In this document: positions 48,570 through 58,248 of the stretch, in pieces
How positions within the stretch are numbered: the stretch's first letter is position 1
Layout of the letters: each line of letters begins with the position of its first letter
Source: Dyella sp. GSA-30
GTDB taxonomy: Bacteria > Pseudomonadota > Gammaproteobacteria > Xanthomonadales > Rhodanobacteraceae
NCBI RefSeq assembly: GCF_027924605.1
Contig: NZ_AP027042.1
Span: 248,001 to 312,000, forward strand
Reading direction: 5' to 3'
Length of the DNA: 64,000 nucleotides
The notes under the pieces: model-generated
The model's database searches: none
The model's input: only the letters and a program-made list of their open reading frames with translations
What the model was told of the DNA's origin: nothing
Program-made: the position numbers and the translations under genes

Positions 48570-51068
48570 TCAAGGCGCAGCGGCCCCCTGCTTCGAAGGC
48601 ACCGCCGCAGCGGGCTTGGCATTTTTCACATAACGATCGAACCAGGTCAGCATCTCGTAGACCTCCTGCTCGTTCGATTCCATCGCCGTATACCAGTGCG
48701 GCTCGTGCGGCAGCATCACCAGACGCGTCGTGCCACCCAGGCCGCGGATCGCCTGGAACAGCTTGGGCGACTGGATCGACTCCGTACCCGGATTGGCGTC
48801 GTCCATGCCATGCATGAGCAGCAGGGGCGTCTTGATCTGGTCGGCGTGGAAGAAGGCCGACGCCTGCTCGTACACCTTCGGCGCCTGCCAGAGCGAACGT
48901 CGCTCGTTCTGGAAACCGAACGGCGTGAGCGTCTTGTTGTAGCTGCCGCTGGTGGCCACACCCGCGCGAAACAGCTGCGTATGCGCTAACAGGTTGGCAG
49001 TCATCAGCGCGCCATGACTATGGCCCGTAACGCCGATGCGGTTGCGATCGACCACACCCAGCTCCACCGCCTTGTCCACCGCCGCCTGCGCATCCATCAC
49101 CAGCTGATCGATGTAGGTGTCGTACGCCTCGCGCGGATCGCCCACGATCGGAAACGATGCGTTGTCGATGATCGCGTAGCCCGAGAGCAGCAACAGACGA
49201 TAACCGCGCAGGATGTCGAACTTCTGTTGCGACCCGCTGACTTGGCCCGCCTTGCTCGGATCGGCGTAGTCCAGCGGATAGGCATAGAGCACGGCCGGCA
49301 GGCGGGTGCCTTCCTTGTAGCCCGGCGGCGTGTACAGGGTGAAGGACAGTTCAACGCCGTCCTTGCGCTTGTAGGTCACCAGACGCTTGCCGATGCCACG
49401 CACCTGCGGCGTCGGGTCGGCGATATGGGTAATCGCATCATTGGTGGAAGCGTAAGCGGCCTCACCCGGTTTGGCATCGCTCATCGCTGCGCCGAGTGCA
49501 TGCATGAACAGATTCGGCGGCTCGGCCGGCGATTGTCGCGCCGTGATGAAACGCTGGCCACCATCAAGTACCGCGACAGGCGATTCATAATGATCGCCAC
49601 CGCTGCGGAACAGACGCTCGGTGCGTCCGGTGGAGAGCGAATAGCGGTCGAGGAACGGACGGTCTCCCTGGGGCGTACCACCCGAGCCTACGAGATACAC
49701 GAAATCGCCATCCTGTCTCACGACGCGCGCACCCGTGGGCAGCTGGCGCATCATCAGCGAGCCGGGTTCGTTGTAGTTCTCGTCCATCGAATAATCCCAC
49801 ACCGTGCGGGCAGGCTTGGACGGATCGGCAACATTGATGCGAGTGATGTGGATCCAACGCTTGTTCGCATCCACCTCGTACACGAAAGGCTCATCGCCGT
49901 CGGCCAGCCAGCGCATGCCGCTGAAACGCTGCGCGGTCTGCGCCACTTCCTTCGGCTTGCCGCTGAAGGGGGCGGTCCACATCATGACCTTGTCGCGATG
50001 CGGCACATTCACCTTCCAATCGCCCTGGTCCAGCGCCTCGGGCCAGATCAGCGTGGCCGGCGCGTTGTCGCGCCATTCGAAGTCGCGCGGACCGGTCGGA
50101 ACGCCATGAACCGGCACACGATCGGCCAGCGGCAGCGAGGCGATGACGGCCGATTGTCCACTGCGAACGTCGACGACATTAACGTCACGCGCAAAACGTT
50201 CGTAGGTGGTGACGTAGGAGTATGGCTTCTTGAGCGTTTCGACCAGCACATGCTCGCCATCGGGCGCACCGGAAACGCCCGCGATCACACCGGGGCGACC
50301 CACAGGTCGAACCTGGCCGCTGGCTGCGTCGACGGTAGCAAGCTGCGCGGTCGCGTAGTAGTCGAACAGCGCTTCGTCTTCAGGGCTGGAGAGCGTATCG
50401 CGCGCTTCGTACGAACTGCTTTCACCCTTGCCTTCGATCGATTCCTTGATCTCGGGACCGGCAGCCACATCCGCCTTGGGAGCGGGTCCCAGGTTGGACG
50501 GCACCAACTTGACCAGCAACGAATCGCTGCTGTGCAGCCATTGCACCGCATCGTCCATGACCGGGTTGAGCGATACGCCTTCCACGCGGTGCGCCTGACC
50601 GGTCAGAGCGTCGCCCAGCCACAGCTCGGTGCGCTCACGGGTGGTATTGGTAAAGGCGAAACGGTGCCCATCGGGAGACCATTGCGGCAGCCCAGGGCAG
50701 GCATCGGCCGGCAACGCCACCGGGAGCTGCTTGTGACTGGCCACGTCCTCTACCGTGAAATGCTTCAGGCAGGTGCGAATGCCATAGCCGCTGGAGGCAT
50801 CGTGCCGGCTGTGATTGGCCGGCTCGATGCGCAAGCCCGCCAGCTTCAGATACGGCTCGGCAACGCGCGCTATCGGCGGGTATTGCGACTGCTCGACCAG
50901 CAGCATGCGCTCGCGGGTCGGATCGAGCATGGGCACCGCCGGCAATGGCGCGTGCATCACGCCGAGCAGCGGCTCCGGCGGCTTGTCGTAGCCAGCCAGC
51001 GCCAGGGCGGGCAGGCAGGCAAGCACGCAGGCGGTGAGCAGAAATCCTTTGGGTAGGGCGGACGGCAT
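48570..51068 (-). CDS. Exported S9 family prolyl oligopeptidase-like peptidase
   Basis: 832 aa. Signal peptide (FLLTACVLACLPALALA). N-terminal beta-propeller (about residues 40-560), then the alpha/beta-hydrolase domain with nucleophile Ser684 in TGHSHGAL, Asp in MHGMDDANPG and His in LPHEPHWY, a complete catalytic triad. YTPPGYKEGTRLPAVLYAYP is the conserved entry to the catalytic domain. The start at 51068 has AGGAG eight bases upstream. Probably a periplasmic dipeptidyl peptidase/acylaminoacyl peptidase; the substrate is not assigned. Confidence 0.9.
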   Translation of the reverse strand: MPSALPKGFLLTACVLACLPALALAGYDKPPEPLLGVMHAPLPAVPMLDPTRERMLLVEQSQYPPIARVAEPYLKLAGLRIEPANHSRHDASSGYGIRTCLKHFTVEDVASHKQLPVALPADACPGLPQWSPDGHRFAFTNTTRERTELWLGDALTGQAHRVEGVSLNPVMDDAVQWLHSSDSLLVKLVPSNLGPAPKADVAAGPEIKESIEGKGESSSYEARDTLSSPEDEALFDYYATAQLATVDAASGQVRPVGRPGVIAGVSGAPDGEHVLVETLKKPYSYVTTYERFARDVNVVDVRSGQSAVIASLPLADRVPVHGVPTGPRDFEWRDNAPATLIWPEALDQGDWKVNVPHRDKVMMWTAPFSGKPKEVAQTAQRFSGMRWLADGDEPFVYEVDANKRWIHITRINVADPSKPARTVWDYSMDENYNEPGSLMMRQLPTGARVVRQDGDFVYLVGSGGTPQGDRPFLDRYSLSTGRTERLFRSGGDHYESPVAVLDGGQRFITARQSPAEPPNLFMHALGAAMSDAKPGEAAYASTNDAITHIADPTPQVRGIGKRLVTYKRKDGVELSFTLYTPPGYKEGTRLPAVLYAYPLDYADPSKAGQVSGSQQKFDILRGYRLLLLSGYAIIDNASFPIVGDPREAYDTYIDQLVMDAQAAVDKAVELGVVDRNRIGVTGHSHGALMTANLLAHTQLFRAGVATSGSYNKTLTPFGFQNERRSLWQAPKVYEQASAFFHADQIKTPLLLMHGMDDANPGTESIQSPKLFQAIRGLGGTTRLVMLPHEPHWYTAMESNEQEVYEMLTWFDRYVKNAKPAAAVPSKQGAAAP

Positions 51069-51203
51069 CGTGCGGTCTCCTGTGGGCATTCCACTGACGT
51101 TACAACGCCTACCGGGGTACACCTCCCTGCCGTAAGTCATGCTTAGGCTCGAAGAGCACTGCACGCTTTCATTCACCGCACTCCGGCGCTCACAATGAGG
51201 GGC

Positions 51204-51746
51204 ATGACACCCCTCTTTCCCACCCTCCTGGGTCCCGACGCCTGGCAAGCACTGCCGGCACCGGTGCAACGCATGCACGGCTCGCCTGTGCGTGTCGTCG
51301 CGGAGGGAGAAGCCGATATCGAGGGGGCATCGCACCTCGTCGCCAGACTGCTGCGTCGCCTGCTCGGCCTGCCCGAGCCCGCTCCACGCCAGAAGCTACG
51401 CGTTGTCATCACGCCGGACGGCATGCAGGAAACCTGGGCTCGCCATTTCGTTTCGCGGCGCATGCAATCCGTGTTGAGTCGGCGCGTAGGCTCCGGGCTG
51501 CTGTATGAGTGCCTTGGACCCACGACGCTTGGCTTCGTCCTGCGTCGCGATGGCGATGCGATCGACTGGTCGCTGCAGCACGTGTGGGCTTTCGGCATTC
51601 CCCTGCCGCGCGTCTGCTTCGGCAGCATCCTCTCGCGCAGCGGCTGCGCGGACGGCCGCTATGCGTTCACCGTCGACACGCGCCTGCCGCTGATCGGACA
51701 ACTGGTCGCCTACCGCGGCTGGCTGGAGATCGTGCCCGATGCATGA
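51204..51746 (+). CDS. DUF4166 domain protein
   Basis: 180 aa, function unknown. It follows the DUF4166 pattern (LPAPVQRMHG, RLLRRLLGLPEPA, ETWARHFVSRRM, RLPLIGQLVAYRGWL). In other bacteria this domain is often fused to or next to saccharopine-dehydrogenase-like proteins, as here (the convergent gene starts its stop 8 bp later). The ATG at 51204 with GAGGGG close upstream is preferred over 51195. Divergent from the S9 peptidase. Confidence 0.75.
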   Translation: MTPLFPTLLGPDAWQALPAPVQRMHGSPVRVVAEGEADIEGASHLVARLLRRLLGLPEPAPRQKLRVVITPDGMQETWARHFVSRRMQSVLSRRVGSGLLYECLGPTTLGFVLRRDGDAIDWSLQHVWAFGIPLPRVCFGSILSRSGCADGRYAFTVDTRLPLIGQLVAYRGWLEIVPDA

Positions 51747-51754
51747 CGTACGCT

Positions 51755-52867
51755 CTATGCGTCGAGTTTCTCCAACTGCGTGGTCATGGCATAGCTAGAT
51801 AGTGCAGCCAATGCTTCATCCAGCGTAAACAAGCCCATGCAGGGCACAGCACCCCGCTGCATCAGTTCGCCATCGGCAAGCTTGCGCGCCACCACTACCG
51901 CCGGTATCGCCGGAATCTGCGGGCCATCGCCGGCACCGGCGTGGATCGTCCAGCGCAGATGAAGCGGTTGGCCGTGGTGATCCACGCCACGCAGTTGTAC
52001 CACCATGCCGCCTTCGTCGGAACCGGCGCGAAGAAACCATTCGCTCATACGGCGCAGCCGCGATGCGTGGCGTGGCAAGTTCTTCGCCAAGCCCATACGC
52101 GCCAGCCACGCGAACATCCAGAGGCCAAAATGCAGGCGATAGAGCTCCAGGCCGGCGCGGAAGGTCACCGAACGCACACCTTTGTAGCGTTCGGGAAAAA
52201 GCACATTGTCGGGCACATCGCAGATGCCGACGAAGCGCGATCCCGCCGACAGGAACGGCGCGCGCTTCGTCGATAACCAACCGTAGGCATACTGCCATTG
52301 GCCATTGCGCCAGATCGGCACGCGCCGGCCGCAGTAACCCAGGATCGAAGCCACCGTCGCGTCGCCACGCGGCGTGCGGTTACCCGGACTGATGGCATGC
52401 TCGATCTCGTCGAGCGAGGCAAATCGATCGCGCAAATGATCGATCGCCGCGGCACTCATGGCCGGCAGTGTCGATGCACCGCTCACGATCAAACGCCCAG
52501 CTTCACGCGCCCTTGCATCCAGCGCACCGATGCCGGCGACAAACTGACGACCATCGGCCAGATCGACATAGTCGCTGCCGCAGGCAAGACAGGCTTCGGC
52601 AACACGGTAGTCCTGTGACTGGAACGGCCCGGCGGAATGGATCACCAGCTGCGGCGATTGTGCCGCCAGGGCTGCCGGCAGATCGGACGCGTGCACATCG
52701 ATCATCGCCGTGCGCACGGAGGCATCGCCGAGCTCGACGCGCATCGCGTCGAGCGCCTTGAGCGTTCGCCCGGCAAGGGTCAACTGGAAGCGCTCATCGT
52801 GCGCCAGCTGACGTGCAATACGCTGGCCGAATACGCCGGTAGCGCCGATCAATAGCACTCGAAGCAA
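51755..52867 (-). CDS. Saccharopine dehydrogenase NADP-binding domain protein
   Basis: 370 aa. The N-terminal Rossmann fold reads VLLIGATGVFGQRIARQLA, with VIHSAGPFQSQDYRVAEACL and DYVDLADG characteristic of the Sacchrp_dh_NADP group; the rest has no clear catalytic pattern. The TTG at 52867 has AGGGG nine bases upstream and starts directly before the Rossmann strand; a much longer frame upstream overlaps other genes and is rejected. Convergent with the DUF4166 gene, so the pair may act on the same unknown metabolite. Confidence 0.8.
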   Translation of the reverse strand: MLRVLLIGATGVFGQRIARQLAHDERFQLTLAGRTLKALDAMRVELGDASVRTAMIDVHASDLPAALAAQSPQLVIHSAGPFQSQDYRVAEACLACGSDYVDLADGRQFVAGIGALDARAREAGRLIVSGASTLPAMSAAAIDHLRDRFASLDEIEHAISPGNRTPRGDATVASILGYCGRRVPIWRNGQWQYAYGWLSTKRAPFLSAGSRFVGICDVPDNVLFPERYKGVRSVTFRAGLELYRLHFGLWMFAWLARMGLAKNLPRHASRLRRMSEWFLRAGSDEGGMVVQLRGVDHHGQPLHLRWTIHAGAGDGPQIPAIPAVVVARKLADGELMQRGAVPCMGLFTLDEALAALSSYAMTTQLEKLDA

Positions 52868-53023
52868 GACGGATGACCCCTGTGGAAAATTCTTATGTCG
52901 CCTCGTGGCAACGCAATGATTGTTTGTTATTGAAATTGCAATTTCAACGGCAAACTCTATGATGCGCCGGAGAGGCTGACCCCAACTTACGATGGGTACT
53001 GTGCAGCCGTGGAGGCTTCGACC

Positions 53024-53542
53024 ATGAAAGCATCCGTTTTTGTCGGCACCAGTCTCGATGGTTTTATCGCCCGCGTCGATGGGGCTCTCGATTTTCTCCC
53101 GCCGGGCGGCGGCGAACCGCACGGCTACGACGAGTTCATGGCGACGGTGGATGCCTTGGTCATCGGCCGCAATACCTACGAGACGGTACTGGCTTTTGAT
53201 CCGTGGCCGTACGGGAAGAAACGCGTTTTCGTGCTCACTACCGGCACGCTTGCGGCCGCTCCACCGGGTGCGATCGTAGAGCCTATGTCGGGCGATCCCA
53301 ACGACATCGTGTCGCAGCTTTCCAGTCGCGGCATCGGGCATATCTACGTGGATGGTGGCATCACCATTCAGCAGTTTCTCCAGGCCGGACTCATCCAGCG
53401 CCTTATCGTTACGCGTGTTCCGGTACTCATCGGTTCGGGCATCCCACTCTTTGGCCCGCTGCAACAGGACGTGGCGCTCAAACATGTCGCGACACGTCAG
53501 TACGCCAGCGGGCTGGTTCAGAGCGAGTACGACATCGCATGA
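53024..53542 (+). CDS. Dihydrofolate reductase family protein (RibD C-domain-like)
   Basis: 172 aa. Opens KASVFVGTSLDGFIAR and continues ALVIGRNTYETVL and GHIYVDGGITIQQFL, the pattern of small DHFR/RibD_C stand-alone reductases (YyaP-like). Whether it reduces dihydrofolate is doubtful for this subgroup. GGAGG nine bases upstream. Overlaps the DUF3052 gene by four bases. Confidence 0.88.
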   Translation: MKASVFVGTSLDGFIARVDGALDFLPPGGGEPHGYDEFMATVDALVIGRNTYETVLAFDPWPYGKKRVFVLTTGTLAAAPPGAIVEPMSGDPNDIVSQLSSRGIGHIYVDGGITIQQFLQAGLIQRLIVTRVPVLIGSGIPLFGPLQQDVALKHVATRQYASGLVQSEYDIA

Positions 53543-53955
53543 GTCCATCATCCACGGGTTATTCGGGAACGCCTCTTGCGAAGAAGCTCGGCATCGTGGA
53601 GGGCAGTCGCGTCGTTACCCTGCACGCGCCCGACGGCTACACTCGCTGGCTCTCACCCATTCCATCGGATGTCGTGTTCGAAGGGAAAGTCACACCGCTG
53701 ACCGATATCGTGCATGTTTTCAGCACCGGGAAAGCAGAACTGAAGGTGACGCTGGAAACCTTGCGAAACGCCATCAAGCCTTCCGGAACGGTGTGGGTAT
53801 CCTGGCCCAAGAAAACATCGAAGCTGCCCACGGATATCACCGACAACACGATCCGCGAGGTGGCGCTTCCGCTCGGCTTCGTCGATATCAAAGTCTGCGC
53901 GGTAAGCGACGTGTGGTCAGGACTGAAGCTCGTCATTCGCAAGGAACAGCGATAA
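53539..53955 (+). CDS. DUF3052 family protein
   Basis: 138 aa, function unknown. The N-terminal GYSGTPLAKKLGI is the family signature, followed by VWVSWPKKTSKLPTDI and a C-terminal SDVWSGLKLVIRK. The ATG lies within the stop region of the DHFR-like gene (ATGA), so the two are coupled. A shared terminator follows the stop codon. Confidence 0.85.
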   Translation: MSPSSTGYSGTPLAKKLGIVEGSRVVTLHAPDGYTRWLSPIPSDVVFEGKVTPLTDIVHVFSTGKAELKVTLETLRNAIKPSGTVWVSWPKKTSKLPTDITDNTIREVALPLGFVDIKVCAVSDVWSGLKLVIRKEQR

Positions 53956-53983
53956 AAAAAGCCCGCCGGTAAGGCGGGCTTTT
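53954..53983. terminator. Bidirectional terminator
   Basis: A-run, AGCCCGCC-GGTAA-GGCGGGCT, T-run. It ends the DHFR-like/DUF3052 operon and, from the other side, the desaturase gene. Confidence 0.9.
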
Positions 53984-54008
53984 ACTTGAAGCAAACGAGC
54001 CGAAGAGA

Positions 54009-55205
54009 TCAGGCTGCGCTGGTAACGCCGTAACCCTTCAAACGCTGCGCGAAGTTCTGCAGCGCCTGGATACCACTCTGCTCGGCTTCGTGAATCCACT
54101 GCTGCAGACCATTGAGTGCCTGGTCCGCACCGCGCTGTTCCATCAGGGCCGACAGACGCGTGCGGAAGTCGCACACCGTCTGCAGAGTCGGGCGCTTGGC
54201 CAGCACGGCCTGCATGCGGTCGCGACCTTCGTTGTCCAACCAGCGACCGCCATCGGCCAACGCCAGGCGCATGCGGCGCGGCACCGACTTGATGTTCTCG
54301 CCGGCATGCTGCGCTTCGTCGCGCAGGGTCGGCACGATGACTTGACGGTAATAATCGGTCATGGCCTGGAAGCGATGAGTCAGCACGGCCTTGAGCGTTT
54401 CGGCATCCGGCAGGTGTACGTTCGGGCGAATGTCCAGCGCCGGCGCAACGCGCAGCACCTTGGCCAGGCCCACGGCACGCAGCATGCAGATCGCTGCCCA
54501 GCCGATATCGAACTCCCACTTGCGCAGCGCGAACTTGGCCGAGCTCGGGAATGCGTGATGATTGTTGTGCAGCTCTTCACCGCCGATCCAGAAACCCCAC
54601 GGGATCAGGTTGCGCGCAGTGTCGGCGCTTTCGAAATTGCGATAGCCCCACCAGTGACCGATACCGTTGACGAAGCCGGCGGCCCAGAACGGGATCCAGA
54701 TCATCTGCACGGCCCAGATCAGGCCACCGATGACACCGAACAACGACAGGTCGATGACCGCCATCAGGGTCGGGCCCCAATAGGGGTGCGCGCTGAACAG
54801 CTTGCGCTCGATCCAGTCGTCCGGCGTACCGCGGCCGTACTTCTCCATGTCTTCCTTGTTCTCGCTTGCATCGCGATACAAGGAAACGCCATCGAGGAAC
54901 ACCTTCTTGATGCCGTAGATCTGCGGGCTATGCGGATCTTCTTCGGTCTCGACCTTGGCGTGGTGCTTGCGATGGATCGCCACCCACTCCTTGGTGACCA
55001 TGCCGGTGGTGAGCCAGCCCCAGAAACGGAAGAAGTTCGCGATCAGCGGATGCAGATCGACGCCACGATGGGTCTGGCAACGGTGGAGGTACAGCGTCAC
55101 CGTAAAGATGGTGATCTGCGTCATCACCAACGTATAGACCAGCATGGTGACCCAGCTGGCGTTGGTCAGTCCCTGGGACAGGAAAGTCAGCACTGCATCA
55201 AGCAT
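54009..55205 (-). CDS. Acyl-CoA/acyl-lipid delta-9 type fatty acid desaturase
   Basis: 398 aa integral membrane di-iron oxygenase that introduces a cis double bond in acyl chains, a membrane-fluidity enzyme. The three histidine boxes are intact: HRCQTH (41-46), HRKHH (78-82) and HNNHH (213-217). Two hydrophobic hairpins (about 15-70 and 143-182) give the membrane topology. The C-terminal third (about 270-398) is a helical extension beyond the usual desaturase core. Alone in its unit. Confidence 0.93.
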   Translation of the reverse strand: MLDAVLTFLSQGLTNASWVTMLVYTLVMTQITIFTVTLYLHRCQTHRGVDLHPLIANFFRFWGWLTTGMVTKEWVAIHRKHHAKVETEEDPHSPQIYGIKKVFLDGVSLYRDASENKEDMEKYGRGTPDDWIERKLFSAHPYWGPTLMAVIDLSLFGVIGGLIWAVQMIWIPFWAAGFVNGIGHWWGYRNFESADTARNLIPWGFWIGGEELHNNHHAFPSSAKFALRKWEFDIGWAAICMLRAVGLAKVLRVAPALDIRPNVHLPDAETLKAVLTHRFQAMTDYYRQVIVPTLRDEAQHAGENIKSVPRRMRLALADGGRWLDNEGRDRMQAVLAKRPTLQTVCDFRTRLSALMEQRGADQALNGLQQWIHEAEQSGIQALQNFAQRLKGYGVTSAA

Positions 55206-55361
55206 GTATTTGCACTCGGGTATTTGGGTCTGAGTCTAGAACAGGGTGTCCGTACCCGCCAGCATGGAACCCTATGAATCTGAACGGCGAAATGTGCCGC
55301 AGTTCCCAGGGCTTTCGAGCGCCCGGTTGTTTAACGGTGTGGGCACCGTGACAATCATGCA

Positions 55362-56108
55362 ATGACCGCGCCTACTACCGTTTTACAGCTACAAGATGTC
55401 AGCCGCCACCGCGCCGGCCGCCCCGCCGTGCAGGGTCTCAGCCTGACCCTGGACTCGGGACAGGTACTGGGTTTGCTGGGCATCAACGGGGCCGGTAAAT
55501 CCACCACCTTGTCGATGATCGCCGGCGCCCTGAGCCCGGACAGCGGGGAGATCAGGCTGAACGGCGAAGACTTCCTGGAACGGCCTGAGCTGGCGCGCCA
55601 GGTCATAGGCTGGTTGCCCGAACGTGCCCCGTTGTGGCCGGAATTAACGGTCATCGAACATCTCGAGGCTCATGGAAGGCTGCGCGGCCTGGCATCTGCG
55701 GCGTTATGTCAGGCGCGCGACGCCGTGCTGGAGCGACTGGATCTGACCTCGCTGAGCCGACGCCTGGCCGGCGTGTTGTCGCAAGGCCAGCGCCAGCGGC
55801 TGGGCCTGGCCTGCGCACTGCTGCACAAGCCCGGACTGCTCGTGCTTGACGAGCCGGCCAATGCGCTCGATCCGGTGCAGGTGTCCATGCTGCGCACGCT
55901 GATTCGCGAAGTCGCCGACCAGGGCGCCGCCGTTATCCTCTCCACCCATCTGCTTGCCGAAGTCACCGCCGTCTGCGATCGCGTGGCGATTCTGCACGAG
56001 GGCACGTTGCGCTACGACGCGGCGATCGCGGGCGCCGGCCACGAAGCGCTGGAACAGACCTTTTTTGATATCGCCCTGCGTGGCGGCACAGGGAAACAGG
56101 CTGCATGA
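55362..56108 (+). CDS. ABC transporter ATP-binding protein (GldA-like)
   Basis: 248 aa. Walker A GINGAGKST (residues 40-48), signature LSQGQRQRLGLA, Walker B LLVLDEPANALD, H-loop STHL. First gene of a four-gene operon with overlapping starts and stops: ATPase, permease, GldG-type auxiliary, DUF4340. In Bacteroidetes the related GldA-F-G set is tied to gliding; in Proteobacteria the substrate is unknown. Confidence 0.93.
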   Translation: MTAPTTVLQLQDVSRHRAGRPAVQGLSLTLDSGQVLGLLGINGAGKSTTLSMIAGALSPDSGEIRLNGEDFLERPELARQVIGWLPERAPLWPELTVIEHLEAHGRLRGLASAALCQARDAVLERLDLTSLSRRLAGVLSQGQRQRLGLACALLHKPGLLVLDEPANALDPVQVSMLRTLIREVADQGAAVILSTHLLAEVTAVCDRVAILHEGTLRYDAAIAGAGHEALEQTFFDIALRGGTGKQAA

Positions 56109-56890
56109 GTGTTTTGGCTGTGACGCGGCTGGAGTTGCGCCGCCTGTTCGTGCGCCCGCTCGCCTGGGTATTGGCCGCGCTGACGCTGGCCGAGCTGGCC
56201 TGGCGTTTCGTGCTGCTGCTGGGGGCGTTTCTCGCCAACCAGATCAAACTTGGCGCCACGCCAAGCGGTCCCGGCTATACCGATCTGGTCGCGGTGCCGA
56301 TATTGAGCAGCTTTTTGACCGCCGGCGTGATCCCCTTCGGCCTGATCGAAATGGCGCTGGTCATCGTGCCGGTGTTGACCATGGCCAGCATCGCCGGCGA
56401 ACGCACGCAGGGAACCCTGCCGCTGTTGTTCGGCACCGGTTTGCCAGCCTCACGGATCGTATTGGGTAAATATCTCGCGCTGCTGCTGTGGCTGGTGCTG
56501 TGGCTGCTGCTGGCCATCGCGATGCCGCTCAGCATCGCCCATGGCGTGCATCTGGATACGGGCAAGTTCGCGGCGGCGACGCTCGGTACCGCGCTCGCCC
56601 TGGCCACCCTGGCGGCCATCGGCGTTGCCTGTTCGGCCTTTTCCTCGCATCCGGCGATCGCAGCGGTGGCCAGCCTGATGATCGGCCTGGCGCTTATCGG
56701 CGTGAATTCCGGTGCGCAGATGGCCGGGATCGATAACGGGGCCATCAACTGGCTCGCACTCAGCACCCATCTGGAGACCCTGCTGCGCGGCCTGGTATCG
56801 ACCAGCGACGTGCTGTGGTTCGTGCTGGTCATCGTATTCGCGCTGGCGCTGGCGACGCGCCGCCTTGCGGCAGACAAGGAGCGCGGCTGA
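56105..56890 (+). CDS. ABC transporter permease (GldF-like, ABC-2 type)
   Basis: 261 aa with six hydrophobic segments (first about residues 15-42, last about 235-255). Contains SIAGERTQGTLPLLFGTGLPASRIVLGKY, typical of ABC-2/GldF permeases. Overlaps the ATPase gene by four bases and the next gene by one base. Confidence 0.9.
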   Translation: MSVLAVTRLELRRLFVRPLAWVLAALTLAELAWRFVLLLGAFLANQIKLGATPSGPGYTDLVAVPILSSFLTAGVIPFGLIEMALVIVPVLTMASIAGERTQGTLPLLFGTGLPASRIVLGKYLALLLWLVLWLLLAIAMPLSIAHGVHLDTGKFAAATLGTALALATLAAIGVACSAFSSHPAIAAVASLMIGLALIGVNSGAQMAGIDNGAINWLALSTHLETLLRGLVSTSDVLWFVLVIVFALALATRRLAADKERG

Positions 56891-58248
56891 TGAAGCGTCG
56901 ACTTTCGCAACGACTCGACGGCTGGTTGTTCGCGCTCGCCCTACTGCTGGGCGTCGCCGCGCTGGGCTATCTGAGCACACGCTACGACCACAGTTTCGAC
57001 TGGACCTACGGCGGGCGGGCCAGCCTTCCGCCGGAAAGCCGCGCGGTGCTGGCGACGCTCAAAGGTCCGGTGGAGATCGTCAGCTACGCCAATCCCCAAG
57101 GCGATCTTCGGCAGACCATTGCCGGCTTTATTCAGCGCTTCCAGCGCGTCAAGCCGGACATCAACCTGCACTTCGTCGACCCGCAGCAAGACCCGGCGGC
57201 AATGCGCGAGCAAGGCATTACGGTCGACGGTGCCCTGATCCTGCACTACCAGGATCGCGAGCAACGCCTGGACGAACTGGACGAGCGCAGCCTTACCAAT
57301 GCACTGGAGCGACTCGCGCGCGGCGGCGAGCGTATCGTCGCTTTCGTCACCGGCGATGGCGAACGTCGTGCCGACGGCAAAGGCAATGCCGACCTGGGCA
57401 CCTTCATCGCGCAGCTTGAAGGGCGCGGCATGCGTGCGGTGCCGTTGAATTTCGCGCAGGTCACCGGCGTGCCCGAGCACACCAACCTGGTCGTACTCGC
57501 CAGCCCCTCACTGGCCTTGCCACCCGCCGAGATCAAGGCGCTGGTCGACTACGTCAATAACGGCGGCAACCTGCTGTGGCTGACCGAACCGTCGAACGAC
57601 GATCTCGGGCTCTCGCCACTGGCAGAAGCGCTGGGCGTCCGCGTCCTGCCTGGCGTACTGGTCGACGGCCAGGGTGTCGCGCTGGGCTTGAAAGATCCAC
57701 GCATCCTTGCCTTGGGCGACTACCCTGCACAGGCCATCACGCGCGGCTTCATGCTGTCGACGGTATTCCCGCAGGTTTCCGCGCTGGCGAAGGTATCGAA
57801 CGCGAATTGGGGCATTGCACCCTTCCTGCGCTCAGGCGCGCAGAGCTGGACCGAGTTCAAGCCGATCGACAACGCACACGACTCGACCATTCGCTACGAC
57901 GCCGACGCAGGCGAACTCAAGGGCCCGCTGGACTTCGGTTTTGCCTTGAGCCGTATTTCGCCCAGCCCCGACAAAGCCGAACAGCGCGCCGTAGTCATCG
58001 GCGATGGCGACTTCCTTTCCAACAGCTTCCTCGGCAACGGCGGCAATCGTGCCTTGGGCGAACGCGTCTTCGACTGGTTGCTGGGCGACGACGCACTGGT
58101 CAACCTGCCGCCGCGTGGAGCGCCAGACCGCCTGCTGCAATTGTCGCAAGCGCAACTCAACGCGGTGAGCATGGGCTTTCTGCTCGGGCTACCGCTGGCC
58201 TTGCTGCTGGCGGGCACGTGGATCGCCTGGCGCAGGCGTCGCGCATGA
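56890..58248 (+). CDS. GldG-type ABC transporter auxiliary protein
   Basis: 452 aa. An N-terminal membrane helix (about 11-30), a large periplasmic ABC_transp_aux domain (about 45-420; LKGPVEIVSYANPQGDLRQT, DYVNNGGNLLWLTEPSNDDLG), and a C-terminal membrane helix (about 425-446) ending in RRRR. Third gene of the Gld-like operon, overlapping its neighbours. Confidence 0.88.
   Translation: MKRRLSQRLDGWLFALALLLGVAALGYLSTRYDHSFDWTYGGRASLPPESRAVLATLKGPVEIVSYANPQGDLRQTIAGFIQRFQRVKPDINLHFVDPQQDPAAMREQGITVDGALILHYQDREQRLDELDERSLTNALERLARGGERIVAFVTGDGERRADGKGNADLGTFIAQLEGRGMRAVPLNFAQVTGVPEHTNLVVLASPSLALPPAEIKALVDYVNNGGNLLWLTEPSNDDLGLSPLAEALGVRVLPGVLVDGQGVALGLKDPRILALGDYPAQAITRGFMLSTVFPQVSALAKVSNANWGIAPFLRSGAQSWTEFKPIDNAHDSTIRYDADAGELKGPLDFGFALSRISPSPDKAEQRAVVIGDGDFLSNSFLGNGGNRALGERVFDWLLGDDALVNLPPRGAPDRLLQLSQAQLNAVSMGFLLGLPLALLLAGTWIAWRRRRA

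Noticed and set aside
52868-53551. Extension of the saccharopine-dehydrogenase-like protein to 598 aa
   Set aside because: The upstream frame runs antisense through the DHFR-like gene and has no similarity to the family; the TTG at 52867 with a ribosome binding site begins exactly at the Rossmann fold.
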